Below, one piece after another: positions 9,740 to 19,165 of a stretch of 64,000 nt of DNA. This DNA is from Gilliamella bombi (GTDB lineage: Bacteria > Pseudomonadota > Gammaproteobacteria > Enterobacterales > Orbaceae): contig NZ_FMWS01000015.1 in the NCBI RefSeq assembly GCF_900103255.1, forward strand, positions 28,165-92,164. The letters run 5' to 3'. Both the position numbers and the translations under genes were made by a program. Positions within the stretch are counted from its first letter, which is position 1; each line of letters begins with the position of its first letter. Below the pieces are notes generated by a model. That model searched no databases, had not been told where the DNA came from, and was given only the letters and a program-made list of their open reading frames with translations.

Positions 9740-10542
9740 GCCGTTATCAAAAACTGTTTGCAACATTAACAGCCGAAAAACGAGGTGCTTTTGTTCCTTT
9801 TGTTCCAGTTGGTGATCCAACGCCAGAACTGTCATTTAAAATCATTCACACTTTAATTGAATCTGGCGCTGATGCACTAGAGCTAGGGATCCCATTTTCA
9901 GATCCTATGGCCGATGGTCCAACTATTCAAAATGCCAATATTCGGGCATTTAAAGCAGGAATAACAGTTGAAAAGTGTTTTGAAATTTTAACCAATGTCA
10001 GAGCGCAATACACCAATATTCCAATAGGATTACTTATTTATGCTAATTTAGTTTTCAAAAATGGTATCGACGACTTTTATGCCAAGTGTGCCAAAGCGGG
10101 AGTTGATTCAGTATTGATTGCTGATTTGCCAGCTCAATATGCACAAGAATTTACAGTGGCCGCCGAAAAATACAATATAGCACCGATTTTTATTTGTCCA
10201 CCAAATGCTGATGATAAAGTCATTCAAAGTATTGCTAAGCAAGGCAAAGGTTATACCTATTTGGTATCACGAGCAGGTGTTACTGGTACTGAAAATCGAG
10301 CTAACAAACCGCTTACCCATCTGATCAAAAAATTAGTTGAGTTTGGCGCTCCACCTGCGTTACAAGGGTTTGGTATTTCAGAACCAACTCAAGTTAGCGA
10401 AGCGATTAAATCCGGTGCAGTTGGGGCAATTAGCGGATCGGCAACAGTAAAAATTATTGAGAAAAACCTCGACAATCCCGAACAAATGCTTAGCCAATTA
10501 ACCAAATTTGTTCAATCAATGAAACAGGCAACTAGCAAGTAA
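9736..10542 (+). CDS. trpA: Tryptophan synthase alpha subunit TrpA
   Basis: Splits indoleglycerol phosphate into glyceraldehyde 3-phosphate and indole, which passes through the tunnel to TrpB. The 268 residues match E. coli. Catalytic Glu49 lies in [10 protein letters not shown] and Asp60 in DPMADGP; the phosphate-binding loop is GFGISEP, followed by GAISGSA. It is the last gene of the operon. A strong hairpin follows 29 bp after its stop, and the next transcription unit starts with a tRNA promoter. Confidence 0.97.
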   Translation: MSRYQKLFATLTAEKRGAFVPFVPVGDPTPELSFKIIHTLIESGADALELGIPFSDPMADGPTIQNANIRAFKAGITVEKCFEILTNVRAQYTNIPIGLLIYANLVFKNGIDDFYAKCAKAGVDSVLIADLPAQYAQEFTVAAEKYNIAPIFICPPNADDKVIQSIAKQGKGYTYLVSRAGVTGTENRANKPLTHLIKKLVEFGAPPALQGFGISEPTQVSEAIKSGAVGAISGSATVKIIEKNLDNPEQMLSQLTKFVQSMKQATSK

Positions 10543-10571
10543 TTTATATTACTTTATAGTACTAAATAGTG

Positions 10572-10608
10572 GGCACAATAATAGGCTTGAAAATGGAATT
10601 ATTGTGCC
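10572..10608 (+). terminator. Hairpin after trpA, possible operon end
   Basis: A perfect 11-bp inverted repeat (GGCACAATAAT, 10572-10582, with 10598-10608) has a 15-nt loop. No T-run follows, so it may protect a Rho-dependent 3' end rather than terminate by itself. Confidence 0.45.
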
Positions 10609-10718
10609 AATATAAGTTAAACAATTATGCTTAAGTTAAGTGGTATATATATTAAAATTGACGTGTAACATATTTTTAATAATTTTAAGTTTACTGATAA
10701 AATCAGTGTGATTTGCAG

Positions 10719-10746
10719 TTGCATTTTATTTAAAATGCCGTATAAT
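10719..10746 (+). promoter_or_regulatory. Promoter of metY-rimP-nusA-infB operon
   Basis: A -35-like TTGCAT (10719-10724) and a consensus -10 TATAAT (10741-10746) are separated by 16 bp, just upstream of the initiator tRNA gene. Confidence 0.7.
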
Positions 10747-10760
10747 TCTCATTCATCTAT

Positions 10761-10837
<77 letters not shown>

Positions 10838-10924
10838 CTTAAATTTTCATTCATAAACCAATCTATCCTGTTATTGTCTGAAAGTTCGAATAAAGTGGCT
10901 TCATTATAGTTAGTTTTTGAATGT

Positions 10925-10950
10925 AAGCCTCGCATGTCGAGGCTTTTTTT
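10925..10950 (+). terminator. Intrinsic terminator after metY
   Basis: The 8-bp stem AAGCCTCG/CGAGGCTT (10925-10932, 10938-10945) has loop CATGT and a T-run to 10950. It would separate tRNA output from the downstream protein genes, with partial read-through. Confidence 0.85.
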
Positions 10951-10987
10951 CGTGTAGTGATTTAAGCGTAAGTTTAAAAAGAATGTT

Positions 10988-11006
10988 GGGCTTTATGCCC
11001 TTTTTT
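10988..11006 (+). terminator. Second short terminator-like hairpin before rimP
   Basis: The 4-bp GGGC/GCCC stem (10988-10991, 10997-11000) is followed by six T, ending 13 nt before the rimP Shine-Dalgarno. It is weak alone but stands in tandem with the hairpin at 10925. Confidence 0.5.
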
Positions 11007-11028
11007 ATTTTCTGCTGTGGAGGTTTGT

Positions 11029-11514
11029 TTGGCTAATATAGAACAACAATTAACCGATATTATCCAAGAGCCAGTTAATGCACTTGGTTTTGAATTAGTC
11101 GGAGTTGAATATATTCGTGGTCGTTATCCTATACTACGAGTCTATATTGATAGTGAAAATGGTATTACGGTTGATGATTGTGCTGATGCAAGCCGTCAAA
11201 TCAGTGCGGTGCTTGATGTAGAAGACCCGATCAAAGATGCTTACAATCTTGAAGTTTCATCACCAGGAATGGACAGACCTTTGTTTACGCTTGAGCATTA
11301 TCAGCGGTTTATTGGTGAAGAAGTTACAGTCAGTCTACGTATACCTGTTGCTAATCGCCGCAAATGGAAAGGACGAATTAAGTCTATCGATAGCCAAATG
11401 ATTACATTAACTGTAGATGATAAAGATGAAGTATTTGCTTTTAGTAATATTCAAAAAGCGAATATTGTACCTAATTTTAACCTTAAACAGAGTACGGATG
11501 TAAAGGATGAATAA
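11029..11514 (+). CDS. rimP: Ribosome maturation factor RimP
   Basis: Helps mature the 30S subunit head. An N-terminal alpha/beta domain (about 1-80) has [24 protein letters not shown] and [16 protein letters not shown]-terminal SH3-like barrel (about 85-155) has [11 protein letters not shown] and [11 protein letters not shown]. The open frame extends upstream to a GTG at 11017. GGAGG at 11019-11023 is then best used for a TTG at 11029, 5 nt away, giving [12 protein letters not shown], which aligns with the E. coli start. The protein has 161 residues; E. coli has about 150. It overlaps nusA by 8 bp. Confidence 0.93.
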   Translation: MANIEQQLTDIIQEPVNALGFELVGVEYIRGRYPILRVYIDSENGITVDDCADASRQISAVLDVEDPIKDAYNLEVSSPGMDRPLFTLEHYQRFIGEEVTVSLRIPVANRRKWKGRIKSIDSQMITLTVDDKDEVFAFSNIQKANIVPNFNLKQSTDVKDE

Positions 11515-12982
11515 AGAAATTTTAGCTGTTGTTGAAGCTGTATCAAACGAAAAAGCACTTACGCGTGATAAAATTTTCGAAGCTTTAGAAACCGCATTAG
11601 CAACGGCCACAAAAAAGAAGCATAATGTTGATATTGACGTTGTTGTTAAAATAGATCATAAAACAGGTGATTACGACACTTTCCGCCGTTGGCTTGTTGT
11701 TGATGAAGTTACGCAACCAACTAAAGAAATGACATTAGACGCTGCACAATACGAAGACCCATCTGTTAAACTTGGCGATTACGTTGAAGAGCAAATTGAA
11801 TCCGTTGCTTTTGACCGTATAACCACACAAACAGCAAAACAAGTTATTGTACAAAAGGTACGCGAAGCTGAGCGTGCAATGATCATTGACATGTTTAGAA
11901 ATCGTATTGGTGATATTGTGACTGGAATTGTCAAAAAAACCAATCGCGATAGCGTGATTCTTGATTTAGGTAACAATGCAGACGCAATGATGTCACGCCA
12001 TGATATGTTACCGCGTGAAAACTTCCGCATAGGCGATCGTGTCCGTGGTATTTTATATCTTGTAGAACAAAATAATAAACCTGCACAATTATGCATTAGC
12101 CGTTCAAACCCTGAAATGATGGAAGAGTTATTCCGTATTGAAGTCCCTGAAATTGGTGAAGAGATGATTGACATCAAAGGCGTGGCTCGTGATCCTGGCT
12201 CACGTGCTAAAATCGCAGTTAGTAGTAATGATCGTCGTATTGACCCTGTTGGTGCTTGTGTTGGTATGCGTGGTGCGCGCGTACAAGCAGTATCTAATGA
12301 ATTTGGTGGAGAACGTATTGACATTGTTTTATGGGACGATAATCCTGCACAATACGTAATTAATGCTATGGCGCCGGCAGATGTTGTTTCAATTGTTGTT
12401 GATGAAGACAAACACACCATGGATGTAGCCGTCAATGCTGAAACTTTACCACAAGCCATTGGTCGAAATGGTCAGAATATCCGTTTAGCTTCACAGCTTA
12501 CTGGCTGGACACTAAATGTGATGAGTAACGAAGATTTACAAGAAAAACATCATGCAGAATCTTTTGCTGCAATCAATAATTTGATGAAACATCTTGATAT
12601 TGATGAAGGGCTTGCACAGCTATTAGTTGAAGAAGGCTTTACCTCACTTGAGGAACTTGCCTATGTGCCAGTTGACGAATTGCTTGAAATTGAAGAACTT
12701 GATGAAGATCTTGTTGAAGCATTAAGAACGCGAGCAAAAGATGCATTAACAACACTTGCACTAGCAAATAGTGGCGAAAAACAACCAGCTCAAGATTTGC
12801 TAAATCTACCTGGTATGACACAAGAGTTAGCTTATCAATTAGTACAACATGACATCATTACTTTGGAAGATTTAGCAGAACAAGGTACTGATGATTTAGC
12901 TGAAATTGAAGGTATAACAAACGAACAAGCTGGCGATTTTATTATGGCTGCTCGTAATATTTGTTGGTTTGCAGATGAATAA
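11507..12982 (+). CDS. nusA: Transcription termination/antitermination factor NusA
   Basis: Binds RNA polymerase and nascent RNA; promotes pausing, intrinsic termination and antitermination. Its 491 residues follow the E. coli plan. An N-terminal polymerase-binding domain (about 1-130) precedes an S1 domain (about 135-200). KH1 and KH2 domains follow, with [15 protein letters not shown] and [15 protein letters not shown]. Two acidic helix-hairpin repeats end the protein (about 360-415 and 435-488). The ATG lies inside the rimP end, so translation is probably coupled. Confidence 0.97.
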   Translation: MNKEILAVVEAVSNEKALTRDKIFEALETALATATKKKHNVDIDVVVKIDHKTGDYDTFRRWLVVDEVTQPTKEMTLDAAQYEDPSVKLGDYVEEQIESVAFDRITTQTAKQVIVQKVREAERAMIIDMFRNRIGDIVTGIVKKTNRDSVILDLGNNADAMMSRHDMLPRENFRIGDRVRGILYLVEQNNKPAQLCISRSNPEMMEELFRIEVPEIGEEMIDIKGVARDPGSRAKIAVSSNDRRIDPVGACVGMRGARVQAVSNEFGGERIDIVLWDDNPAQYVINAMAPADVVSIVVDEDKHTMDVAVNAETLPQAIGRNGQNIRLASQLTGWTLNVMSNEDLQEKHHAESFAAINNLMKHLDIDEGLAQLLVEEGFTSLEELAYVPVDELLEIEELDEDLVEALRTRAKDALTTLALANSGEKQPAQDLLNLPGMTQELAYQLVQHDIITLEDLAEQGTDDLAEIEGITNEQAGDFIMAARNICWFADE

Positions 12983-12999
12983 TTGAGGAAAAGTAATAC

Positions 13000-15639
13000 A
13001 TGACCAAAGTATCAATAGAAACACTGGCTCAAGAAATCAATACACCAGTGCAAACACTTTTGCAACAGTTTGCTGATGCAGGTATGAAGAAATCTGCAAC
13101 AGACACTGTCACACAAAAGGAGAAAGAAGCTTTGCTTGCTCATTTAAAACCTCAGCAAGGTCCAACAAAGTTAACATTGCAACGTAAGACGCACTCAACC
13201 TTAAATGTGTCGAGCGGTGGTGGCAAAAGCAAAGAAATAAAAGTAGAAGTTCGTAAAAAACGAACTTTTGTTAAACGCGATCCAGCTGAAATTGCGGCGG
13301 AGCAAGAAAAAGCTCGCCAAGAAGCAGAACTAAAAGCTCGCCAAGAAGCAGAATTAAAAGCGCGTAAAGAAGCGGAAGAAAAAGAAAAGAAAGCTGAAGA
13401 AGAAGCGAAAAAGCGTGCTCAAGAGGAAAAAGCGAAAGCGGCACAAGAACGAGCAGTTGATCCAAAAGTAAAAAAAGCGCAAGAAGAAAAAGCACGATTG
13501 GAAGCTGAAGCGAATGAAATTAAACGTAAAGCGGAAGAAGAAAATCGTCGAAAATTAGAGGAAGATGCCAAGCGTATGGCTGAAGAAGCTCGTAAGCTAG
13601 CAGAACAATATAATGAAGTTGATGATAGTGATCATACAGAAGATGAAGATTATCATGTGACAACCTCTAAATACGCTAGAGCAGCAGAAGATGAAACTGA
13701 TCGTGAAGTTGAAAGCGCTCGTGGACGTGGTCGAAATACTAAACAAACTAAACAGAAAAAAGGCAACAAGCTATCAGAAGGCAAAGCGGAACGTGAAGAA
13801 GCTCGAGCTGTGACTCGTGGCGGCCATAATAAAAAGAAAGGTAAAAGCACGTTGCAACAAAGTTTTACTAAACCTGTCCAAGCGGTTAATCGTGATGTTG
13901 TTATTGGTGAAACCATTACCGTTGCTGAATTAGCGAATAAAATGGCAGTAAAAGGTTCCGAAGTGATCAAAACTATGATGAAAATGGGGGCAATGGCAAC
14001 TATTAATCAAGTTATCGATCAAGAAACAGCACAATTAGTGGCTGAAGAAATGGGACATAAAGTAGTACTTCGTCGTGAAAATGAGCTCGAAGAATCTCTT
14101 ATGAGCGATCGTGATACAGGTGCAGAAAAAGTTTCTCGTGCACCTGTAGTTACCATTATGGGACACGTTGACCATGGTAAAACCTCTTTACTTGACTATA
14201 TTCGTAAAGCAAAAGTGGCTTCAGGCGAAGCTGGTGGAATTACACAACATATCGGTGCTTATCATGTTAAAACTCCAAATGGAGAAATAACTTTCTTAGA
14301 TACTCCAGGTCATGCGGCGTTTACCTCTATGCGTGCGCGTGGTGCTAAAGCAACGGATATTGTAGTACTTGTTGTTGCTGCTGATGATGGTGTAATGCCT
14401 CAAACTATAGAAGCAATCCAACATGCTAAAGCGGCAAATGTACCAATTGTTGTTGCTGTTAACAAAATTGATAAACCTGAAGCTGATCCAGAGCGTGTAA
14501 AAGGCGAACTTGCACAATATGGCGTGATGTCAGAAGATTGGGGTGGTGATACTCAGTTTGTTCATGTGTCTGCTAAAGCAGGTACTGGTATTGATCAACT
14601 ACTTGAAGCCATCTTACTACAAGCTGAAGTGCTTGAATTAACCGCGTACGAAACAGGTATGGCAAGCGGCGTTGTGATTGAATCATTCCTTGATAAGGGT
14701 CGTGGTTCAGTTGCAACAGTACTTGTTCAATCAGGTACATTGCATAAAGGTGATATCGTACTTTGTGGATTTGAATACGGTCGTATCCGAGCGATGCGTA
14801 ATGAACTAGGTAAAGAAGTGACTGAAGCTGGTCCATCAATACCAGTTGAAATTCTTGGCTTGTCTGGAGTACCATCAGCTGGTGACGAAGCTACTGTTGT
14901 ACGCGATGAAAAGAAAGCTCGTGAAGTTGCGCTTTATCGACAAGGTAAATTCCGTGATGTAAAACTTGCTCGTCAACAAAAGGCGAAGCTTGAAAACATG
15001 TTTACCAACATGACAGAAGGCGATGTTTCTGAACTCAATATTGTTCTAAAAGCAGATGTTCAAGGTTCTGCTGAGGCGATTTCTGATTCATTACTTAAAC
15101 TATCAACAGATGAAGTTAAAGTTAAAATTATTGGATCAGGTGTGGGTGGTATAACCGAAACTGACGCATCACTGGCTGCTGCATCAAATGCGATCATTTT
15201 AGGCTTTAACGTTCGTGCCGATGCTTCAGCACGTAAAGTAATTGAATCAGAAAATTTAGATTTACGTTATTACTCTGTTATTTATGATCTAATTGACGAA
15301 GTTAAACAAGCCATGAGCGGTATGCTTGCACCAGAATACAAACAAGAAATTATTGGTCTTGCTCAAGTGCGTGATGTGTTTAAATCACCTAAATTTGGTG
15401 CAATTGCAGGTTGTATGGTAACCGAAGGTGTTGTTAAACGTCACAACCCAATTCGTGTATTGCGTGATAACGTCGTTATCTATGAAGGCGAACTTGAATC
15501 ATTACGTCGCTTTAAAGATGATGTTAACGAAGTACGTAATGGAACCGAATGTGGTATTGGTGTGCGTAACTACAACGATGTTCGTGTTGGCGACACGATT
15601 GAAGTTTTTGAAACTATCGAAATCAAACGTACGATCTAA
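13000..15639 (+). CDS. infB: Translation initiation factor IF-2
   Basis: The GTPase that delivers initiator tRNA to the ribosome, whose gene metY lies in the same operon. The protein has 879 residues. The N-terminal IF2 domain covers about 1-50. A highly charged Ala/Glu/Lys/Arg-rich helix (about 85-200) and a basic low-complexity linker follow. The G domain starts near residue 387 with the P-loop GHVDHGKT (388-395), then DTPGHAAF and NKIDKP. C-terminal domains end at [11 protein letters not shown]. The ATG has SD TTGAGG upstream. Internal in-frame starts for the shorter IF2-beta forms may exist but were not resolved. Confidence 0.97.
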   Translation: MTKVSIETLAQEINTPVQTLLQQFADAGMKKSATDTVTQKEKEALLAHLKPQQGPTKLTLQRKTHSTLNVSSGGGKSKEIKVEVRKKRTFVKRDPAEIAAEQEKARQEAELKARQEAELKARKEAEEKEKKAEEEAKKRAQEEKAKAAQERAVDPKVKKAQEEKARLEAEANEIKRKAEEENRRKLEEDAKRMAEEARKLAEQYNEVDDSDHTEDEDYHVTTSKYARAAEDETDREVESARGRGRNTKQTKQKKGNKLSEGKAEREEARAVTRGGHNKKKGKSTLQQSFTKPVQAVNRDVVIGETITVAELANKMAVKGSEVIKTMMKMGAMATINQVIDQETAQLVAEEMGHKVVLRRENELEESLMSDRDTGAEKVSRAPVVTIMGHVDHGKTSLLDYIRKAKVASGEAGGITQHIGAYHVKTPNGEITFLDTPGHAAFTSMRARGAKATDIVVLVVAADDGVMPQTIEAIQHAKAANVPIVVAVNKIDKPEADPERVKGELAQYGVMSEDWGGDTQFVHVSAKAGTGIDQLLEAILLQAEVLELTAYETGMASGVVIESFLDKGRGSVATVLVQSGTLHKGDIVLCGFEYGRIRAMRNELGKEVTEAGPSIPVEILGLSGVPSAGDEATVVRDEKKAREVALYRQGKFRDVKLARQQKAKLENMFTNMTEGDVSELNIVLKADVQGSAEAISDSLLKLSTDEVKVKIIGSGVGGITETDASLAAASNAIILGFNVRADASARKVIESENLDLRYYSVIYDLIDEVKQAMSGMLAPEYKQEIIGLAQVRDVFKSPKFGAIAGCMVTEGVVKRHNPIRVLRDNVVIYEGELESLRRFKDDVNEVRNGTECGIGVRNYNDVRVGDTIEVFETIEIKRTI

Positions 15640-15658
15640 TTACAACGTATTTGATGTT

Positions 15659-15684
15659 ATAAGCAAGGTATAGTCCTTGCTTAT
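15659..15684 (+). other. Perfect 10-bp hairpin between infB and rbfA
   Basis: ATAAGCAAGG (15659-15668) pairs exactly with 15675-15684 across a 6-nt loop. Only a weak T-rich tail follows. It could be a leaky terminator, an RNase processing site or an mRNA stabiliser inside the operon. Confidence 0.6.
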
Positions 15685-15705
15685 TCATTTATAAGGAAAA
15701 TAGAT

Positions 15706-16083
15706 ATGGCAAAAGCATTTAATCGTTCATCTCGAGTTGGGCATGAATTACAAAAAGAAATTGCAATTATCTTACAACGAGAAATCAAAGACCCTCGTCT
15801 TGGTATGGTAACCGTTTCAGGCGTTGATATCTCGCGTGATCTTTCGTATGCCAAAGTTTTTGTGACTTTTTTGAATGACGATGATCCACAAGTTATTGAA
15901 CAAGGATTAACGGTACTTAATGATGCTAAAGGTTACATTCGAACCTTAATTGGCAAAGCGATGCGTTTGCGAATCATTCCAGAGATAAAATTCTTTTACG
16001 ATGAGTCGCTCGTTAAAGGTATGCAAATGTCGAGTTTGGTGGCGGATGTTATCAAACAAGATAATGAGCGTCATAAAGATTAA
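15706..16083 (+). CDS. rbfA: Ribosome-binding factor RbfA
   Basis: A single KH-like domain protein of 125 residues that binds the 30S subunit and supports 16S rRNA 5'-end processing and cold adaptation. Family motifs are visible: [11 protein letters not shown] near the start, then [25 protein letters not shown] and [13 protein letters not shown] good Shine-Dalgarno (AAGGAAA) precedes the ATG. It sits between infB and truB, as in E. coli. The 64-bp gap to truB contains a copy of the dispersed repeat. Confidence 0.95.
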   Translation: MAKAFNRSSRVGHELQKEIAIILQREIKDPRLGMVTVSGVDISRDLSYAKVFVTFLNDDDPQVIEQGLTVLNDAKGYIRTLIGKAMRLRIIPEIKFFYDESLVKGMQMSSLVADVIKQDNERHKD

Positions 16084-16110
16084 TATTAAAAAATAGTCCT
16101 GAACTATGTA

Positions 16111-16148
16111 AAAAAGTTTCCGGTAACTATGTGTTTCAGTATAAAAAA
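16111..16148 (+). repeat. Dispersed intercistronic repeat, copy B
   Basis: Matches the copy at 53114-53151 (opposite strand) at 35 of 38 positions, and copy A near 2615 at 30 of 36. Its last base is the first base of the truB start codon, so it replaces the usual Shine-Dalgarno region. Confidence 0.75.
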
Positions 16149-17056
16149 TGATGAATATAAAAAAAACTCGCCGTGATCTTCACGGCGTTTTGTTGCTAGA
16201 CAAAACGCAAGGCATGACATCAAATGATGCGTTGCAAAAAGTAAAATGGTTATTTAATGCTAAAAAGGCAGGGCATACGGGAGCTCTTGATCCACTAGCG
16301 ACAGGGATGCTTCCTATCTGTTTTGGTGAAGCAACCAAATTTTCACAATATTTATTGGATTCAGATAAGCGTTATCGTGTGATCGCCAAACTAGGAGAAC
16401 GAACCGACACATCTGATGCTGATGGTCAAATTATATGTACCAAACCTGTTAAAGTGACTGGATCACAAATCAACCAAGCTTTAACTCATTTTCGCGGTAA
16501 TATTTTACAAGTGCCAACTATGTTTTCGGCATTAAAATATCAAGGAAAACCGCTTTACCAATATGCTCGCCAAGGTATTGTGGTTGAACGTGAAGCTAGA
16601 CCAATTACCGTTTACGAAAATCAATTTATCCAATTTGATGCAATAAAAAACGAATTAACGTTAGAAATACACTGCTCAAAAGGCACCTACATCCGAACCA
16701 TTATTGATGATTTAGGGGAATTATTGGGTTGCGGAGCACATGTTATTTATTTAAGGCGTTTACAAGTTTCCAATTACCCGATTGAAAACATGGTCACCTT
16801 AGAACAGCTACAAAATATCGAACTTAAAGATGATCTACTAATGCCCGTTGACAGCCCATTGCAAGATCGCCCAAAAGTTACCCTTAGCGATACGCAAGGT
16901 AAAGATATATTATTAGGACGAACCATTGAACTTGAAAGCTCCACGCAAGTTGAAACCTTAGTGCGAATTTATCAAGGCAAGCAATTTATTGGCGCTGGTA
17001 TAATGCAAAATAACAAATTATTGCCAAAGCGTTTAATAGCAACATTCATCAAGTAG
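16148..17056 (+). CDS. truB: tRNA pseudouridine(55) synthase TruB
   Basis: Makes pseudouridine 55 in the T-loop of tRNAs. The 302 residues carry the TruB signature [13 protein letters not shown] with catalytic Asp48, [28 protein letters not shown] and a C-terminal PUA-like domain. Two consecutive ATGs (16148, 16151) are possible starts. Neither has a Shine-Dalgarno, because the upstream 38 bp is a repeat copy ending in an A-tract. An 8-bp hairpin followed by TTTT occupies codons 8-14. In E. coli rpsO and pnp follow; here the next kilobases are accessory DNA. Confidence 0.95.
   Translation: MMNIKKTRRDLHGVLLLDKTQGMTSNDALQKVKWLFNAKKAGHTGALDPLATGMLPICFGEATKFSQYLLDSDKRYRVIAKLGERTDTSDADGQIICTKPVKVTGSQINQALTHFRGNILQVPTMFSALKYQGKPLYQYARQGIVVEREARPITVYENQFIQFDAIKNELTLEIHCSKGTYIRTIIDDLGELLGCGAHVIYLRRLQVSNYPIENMVTLEQLQNIELKDDLLMPVDSPLQDRPKVTLSDTQGKDILLGRTIELESSTQVETLVRIYQGKQFIGAGIMQNNKLLPKRLIATFIK
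16169..16191 (+). other. Terminator-like hairpin inside the truB 5' coding region
   Basis: CGCCGTGA (16169-16176) and TCACGGCG (16180-16187) form a perfect 8-bp stem with a 3-nt loop, followed by TTTT. It lies at codons 8-14, where it could slow initiation or cause partial termination. Confidence 0.5.
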
Positions 17057-17181
17057 TCTTGCTTAGTTTAAAGCTAACCGCAAAAAACAAGCAAATAGTA
17101 CAGCAGAAGTTGTGATTCTAAATTAGGTTCAGAAAATTCTTGCCTAAATTATTTTTTAATATAAAGACGATTTGGTACTCA
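17057..17181 (+). other. Intergenic start of the accessory island after truB
   Basis: AT-rich sequence with no gene or clear signal. It leads into the first IS-end relic, a frameshifted coding relic on the minus strand, and then an orphan gene at 17549. Confidence 0.5.
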
Positions 17182-17243
17182 GTTATTTTTAGCAAAGCGA
17201 ATTTACTACTTTTTGCTGTACTATTTTAGAGGATAGTTACATT
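17182..17243 (-). mobile_element. Degraded left end of an IS3-like element (copy 1)
   Basis: Read on the minus strand from 17243, about 60 bp align with the IS end at 19163-19106. Both begin GTAACTATCC, then CT, AAATAGTAC, AAAAGTAG, AAATTC and TAAAAATAA with few mismatches and one gap. No transposase sequence follows in this copy. Both copies point the same way, so they are not the two ends of one element. Confidence 0.6.
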
Positions 17244-17470
17244 TACTTTTTCAAAATGAACAATATTTTCATTAAAAATCTCTATTCTTTTGCTTTGTTC
17301 AAGTTGGGCAGTCATTTGCCATCCTTCAACTTGAAAACGTGTATTTGTTTTCATACATTTTTAATGTTTTAATCGACATATTAGGAAATACTTTTGTTGC
17401 CGCAGAATTTGCTGCAATATTTATTTCTTTTAGTTTAGAAAATATGCCTTGTTTAACCACAATTTTACGG
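17226..17470 (-). pseudogene. Frameshifted gene relic, function unknown
   Basis: On the minus strand two overlapping frames read as one protein-like sequence. The first (from about 17465) runs VVKQGIFSKLKEIN to YENKYTF. The second continues FQVEGWQMTAQLEQSKRIEIF and stops at 17226-17228. Removing one base from the AAAA run at 17334-17337 (TTTT on the coding strand) joins them in frame as NKYTFQVEGWQM. This is the clearest sign of a recent frameshift in a real gene. The family was not recognised. The 3' end runs into the IS-end relic, so it is probably truncated as well. Confidence 0.4.
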
Positions 17471-17548
17471 TTACTTCATTCTATTTTGTGAATATCATTA
17501 TTTTCATTATAATATGTGGAACTATGTAATAGTTGAAAAAATTAGAAT

Positions 17549-18907
17549 ATGCGAATTTTTGTTACAATTTTACTTACAATTGAATGCCTTATTATTTTTT
17601 CTCGACTTGGTCAAGATAGTAATCTTATACTTAGTGATCAAAAAATAACAACGTTTATAATTATTGTTTTATTTATTTTTAATGCTCTTGTCGGTGTATC
17701 TTACTTACTAATCAAATCCAACAAAAAGGAAGGTGAATATATAACAATTACAATGTTATTTGCGATTATCTTTTTTATCCCAATAAATAACTCAATCATA
17801 GAAAATAAAACGCAAAATTATTTAGTGGCAAAAAAAAACCTTAAAGAGAAACTACTTGGCGATACTTTAAAACCATTCTATCAAGATACTGGGACATCAG
17901 ATGAAAAACGGATTCAAAAGTTAAGAGAGAATTTCGCTGAAGGCTATGCAACAACCGATAAAAAATTTTATTATTACAACCCCAACTATGGCAAACCAAT
18001 TTGTCATAAATTTAAACACTCTTTTGTTACCAACGACCAAATGTACATTATTTTAACCTGCCAAAATCCAGATAACAGCATACTAAGTTATGCGCTGGCT
18101 ACCAAAAAAGGTAATTCTTCATTTATTAATCCTTGGTTTGGCGGAGGGTTAGATGACTATGAAGAATATTTTGTTCCAGAATATCCTTATGTTAATTTAC
18201 TCAATGATAATGATTATAGCATTATCTATACTGATCCTGTTGATGGAACCAGATATGGTAAATATTATGATCAACTATATGTTATACCTATTCTAGATAG
18301 GAACAATAGTGAACTAAAATCCCATATTAGTGATAGTATTATTAAATTTCAAAAACAACATACATCCCAATTCCCCTATGATAAAGTAATTAAATTGGCT
18401 TACTATTTACTTGCCTCAAATCAATGTCAAGCAATAGAAAATGTTAGCTTATTTGGTAATGATAGGTTAATCATGAAATGTAATCAAAAATCTTTTACCG
18501 TCAATTATAAAAAACTTTATCAACCAGCCCCCGCTCCATCTTTACTGATTCCATTAGAAGTATTTGGTGAAAATCAAACGAATGATCAGCAAGACTGTTT
18601 AATTTGTACCTGTTCAAAAACAGGTCAAGCAAATTTGGTAGAAGACCCTGATTTTGATGCATCAGAACTAAGAGAAAGTATTGCTGAACGATGTGAAAAT
18701 GATAACAAGTGGCCTTATAATCAGTGCGTCGGTATTTATTATGAGAGTTTATTAAAAACCAATTTTGGTAATTACTTAAGAGTATCTATCGTCCATGTAA
18801 AAGAGGATACAAAAGTAGCTGAATGTATTGTGGAAGTGTCAGAAAAGAAGTTTATAGCAATACAAAAACAAACTGGACTGAAAACGGATGGCACGAGTCG
18901 CTTGTAG
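17549..18907 (+). CDS. Orphan membrane-anchored protein, function unknown
   Basis: A 452-residue protein that I do not recognise. Three hydrophobic segments come first (about residues 3-20, 33-54 and 65-82). A long, mostly hydrophilic region rich in Asn, Tyr and Asp follows, with several Cys residues (for example DCLICTC near 350). The last residues (GTSRL) come from sequence that also belongs to an IS relic on the other strand, so the original C-terminus was probably replaced. The Shine-Dalgarno is weak. It is flanked by two relics of the same IS end, and the base composition is even more AT-rich than its neighbours. All of this suggests acquired DNA. Confidence 0.6.
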   Translation: MRIFVTILLTIECLIIFSRLGQDSNLILSDQKITTFIIIVLFIFNALVGVSYLLIKSNKKEGEYITITMLFAIIFFIPINNSIIENKTQNYLVAKKNLKEKLLGDTLKPFYQDTGTSDEKRIQKLRENFAEGYATTDKKFYYYNPNYGKPICHKFKHSFVTNDQMYIILTCQNPDNSILSYALATKKGNSSFINPWFGGGLDDYEEYFVPEYPYVNLLNDNDYSIIYTDPVDGTRYGKYYDQLYVIPILDRNNSELKSHISDSIIKFQKQHTSQFPYDKVIKLAYYLLASNQCQAIENVSLFGNDRLIMKCNQKSFTVNYKKLYQPAPAPSLLIPLEVFGENQTNDQQDCLICTCSKTGQANLVEDPDFDASELRESIAERCENDNKWPYNQCVGIYYESLLKTNFGNYLRVSIVHVKEDTKVAECIVEVSEKKFIAIQKQTGLKTDGTSRL

Positions 18908-19091
18908 CACTTTCCGCCTCTAGTTCTTTTAGACGTTTAATATCTGAGCTTTCCATACCACCGTATTTTTCCGGTCATTTATAGAAAGTTGAATTACCCA
19001 TGCCATATTTATGGCACAGATCTTTAACGGGAATACCCGCTTCATCTTCTTTTAAAATAGCGACGATTTGATGTTCAGTCATTTTTTTCAT
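18889..19091 (-). pseudogene. IS3-family transposase OrfA remnant with internal stop
   Basis: On the minus strand an ATG at 19091 begins MKKMTEHQIVAILKE, then DEAGIPVKDLCHKYGMGNST and FYK. This is the helix-turn-helix OrfA pattern of IS3-family elements (E-Q-I-x-x-x-L-K, G-x-x-V, C-x-x-x-G, S-x-x-T-F-Y-x-W). Codon 39 (18975-18977) is TGA where the family has Trp. The frame then continues as EKYGGMESSDIKRLKELEAESA before homology is lost near 18890. OrfB is entirely missing. This is a dead fragment, not an active IS. Confidence 0.8.
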
Positions 19092-19165
19092 AATTAAATC
19101 CCCTTTATTTTTATCATAGAGAATTTTCTACTTTTGGGTTGTACTATTTCAGGGGATAGTTACAA
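19092..19165 (-). mobile_element. Left terminal region of the IS3-like relic (copy 2)
   Basis: Minus-strand sequence from 19165 (TTGTAACTATCCCCTG) to the OrfA start contains the putative left inverted repeat and an AAAGGGG Shine-Dalgarno before OrfA. It is homologous to 17182-17243. Confidence 0.65.

Noticed and set aside
11779..12459. Long open frame on the minus strand inside nusA
   Set aside because: It is antisense to a conserved gene, has low-complexity Ser/Ile/Thr composition and no ribosome site; it results from the codon pattern of nusA.
17182..19165. Composite transposon formed by two IS copies around the orphan gene
   Set aside because: Both IS pieces are short left-end relics in the same direction, one without any transposase, and OrfB and right ends are missing. 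They cannot mobilise the segment.
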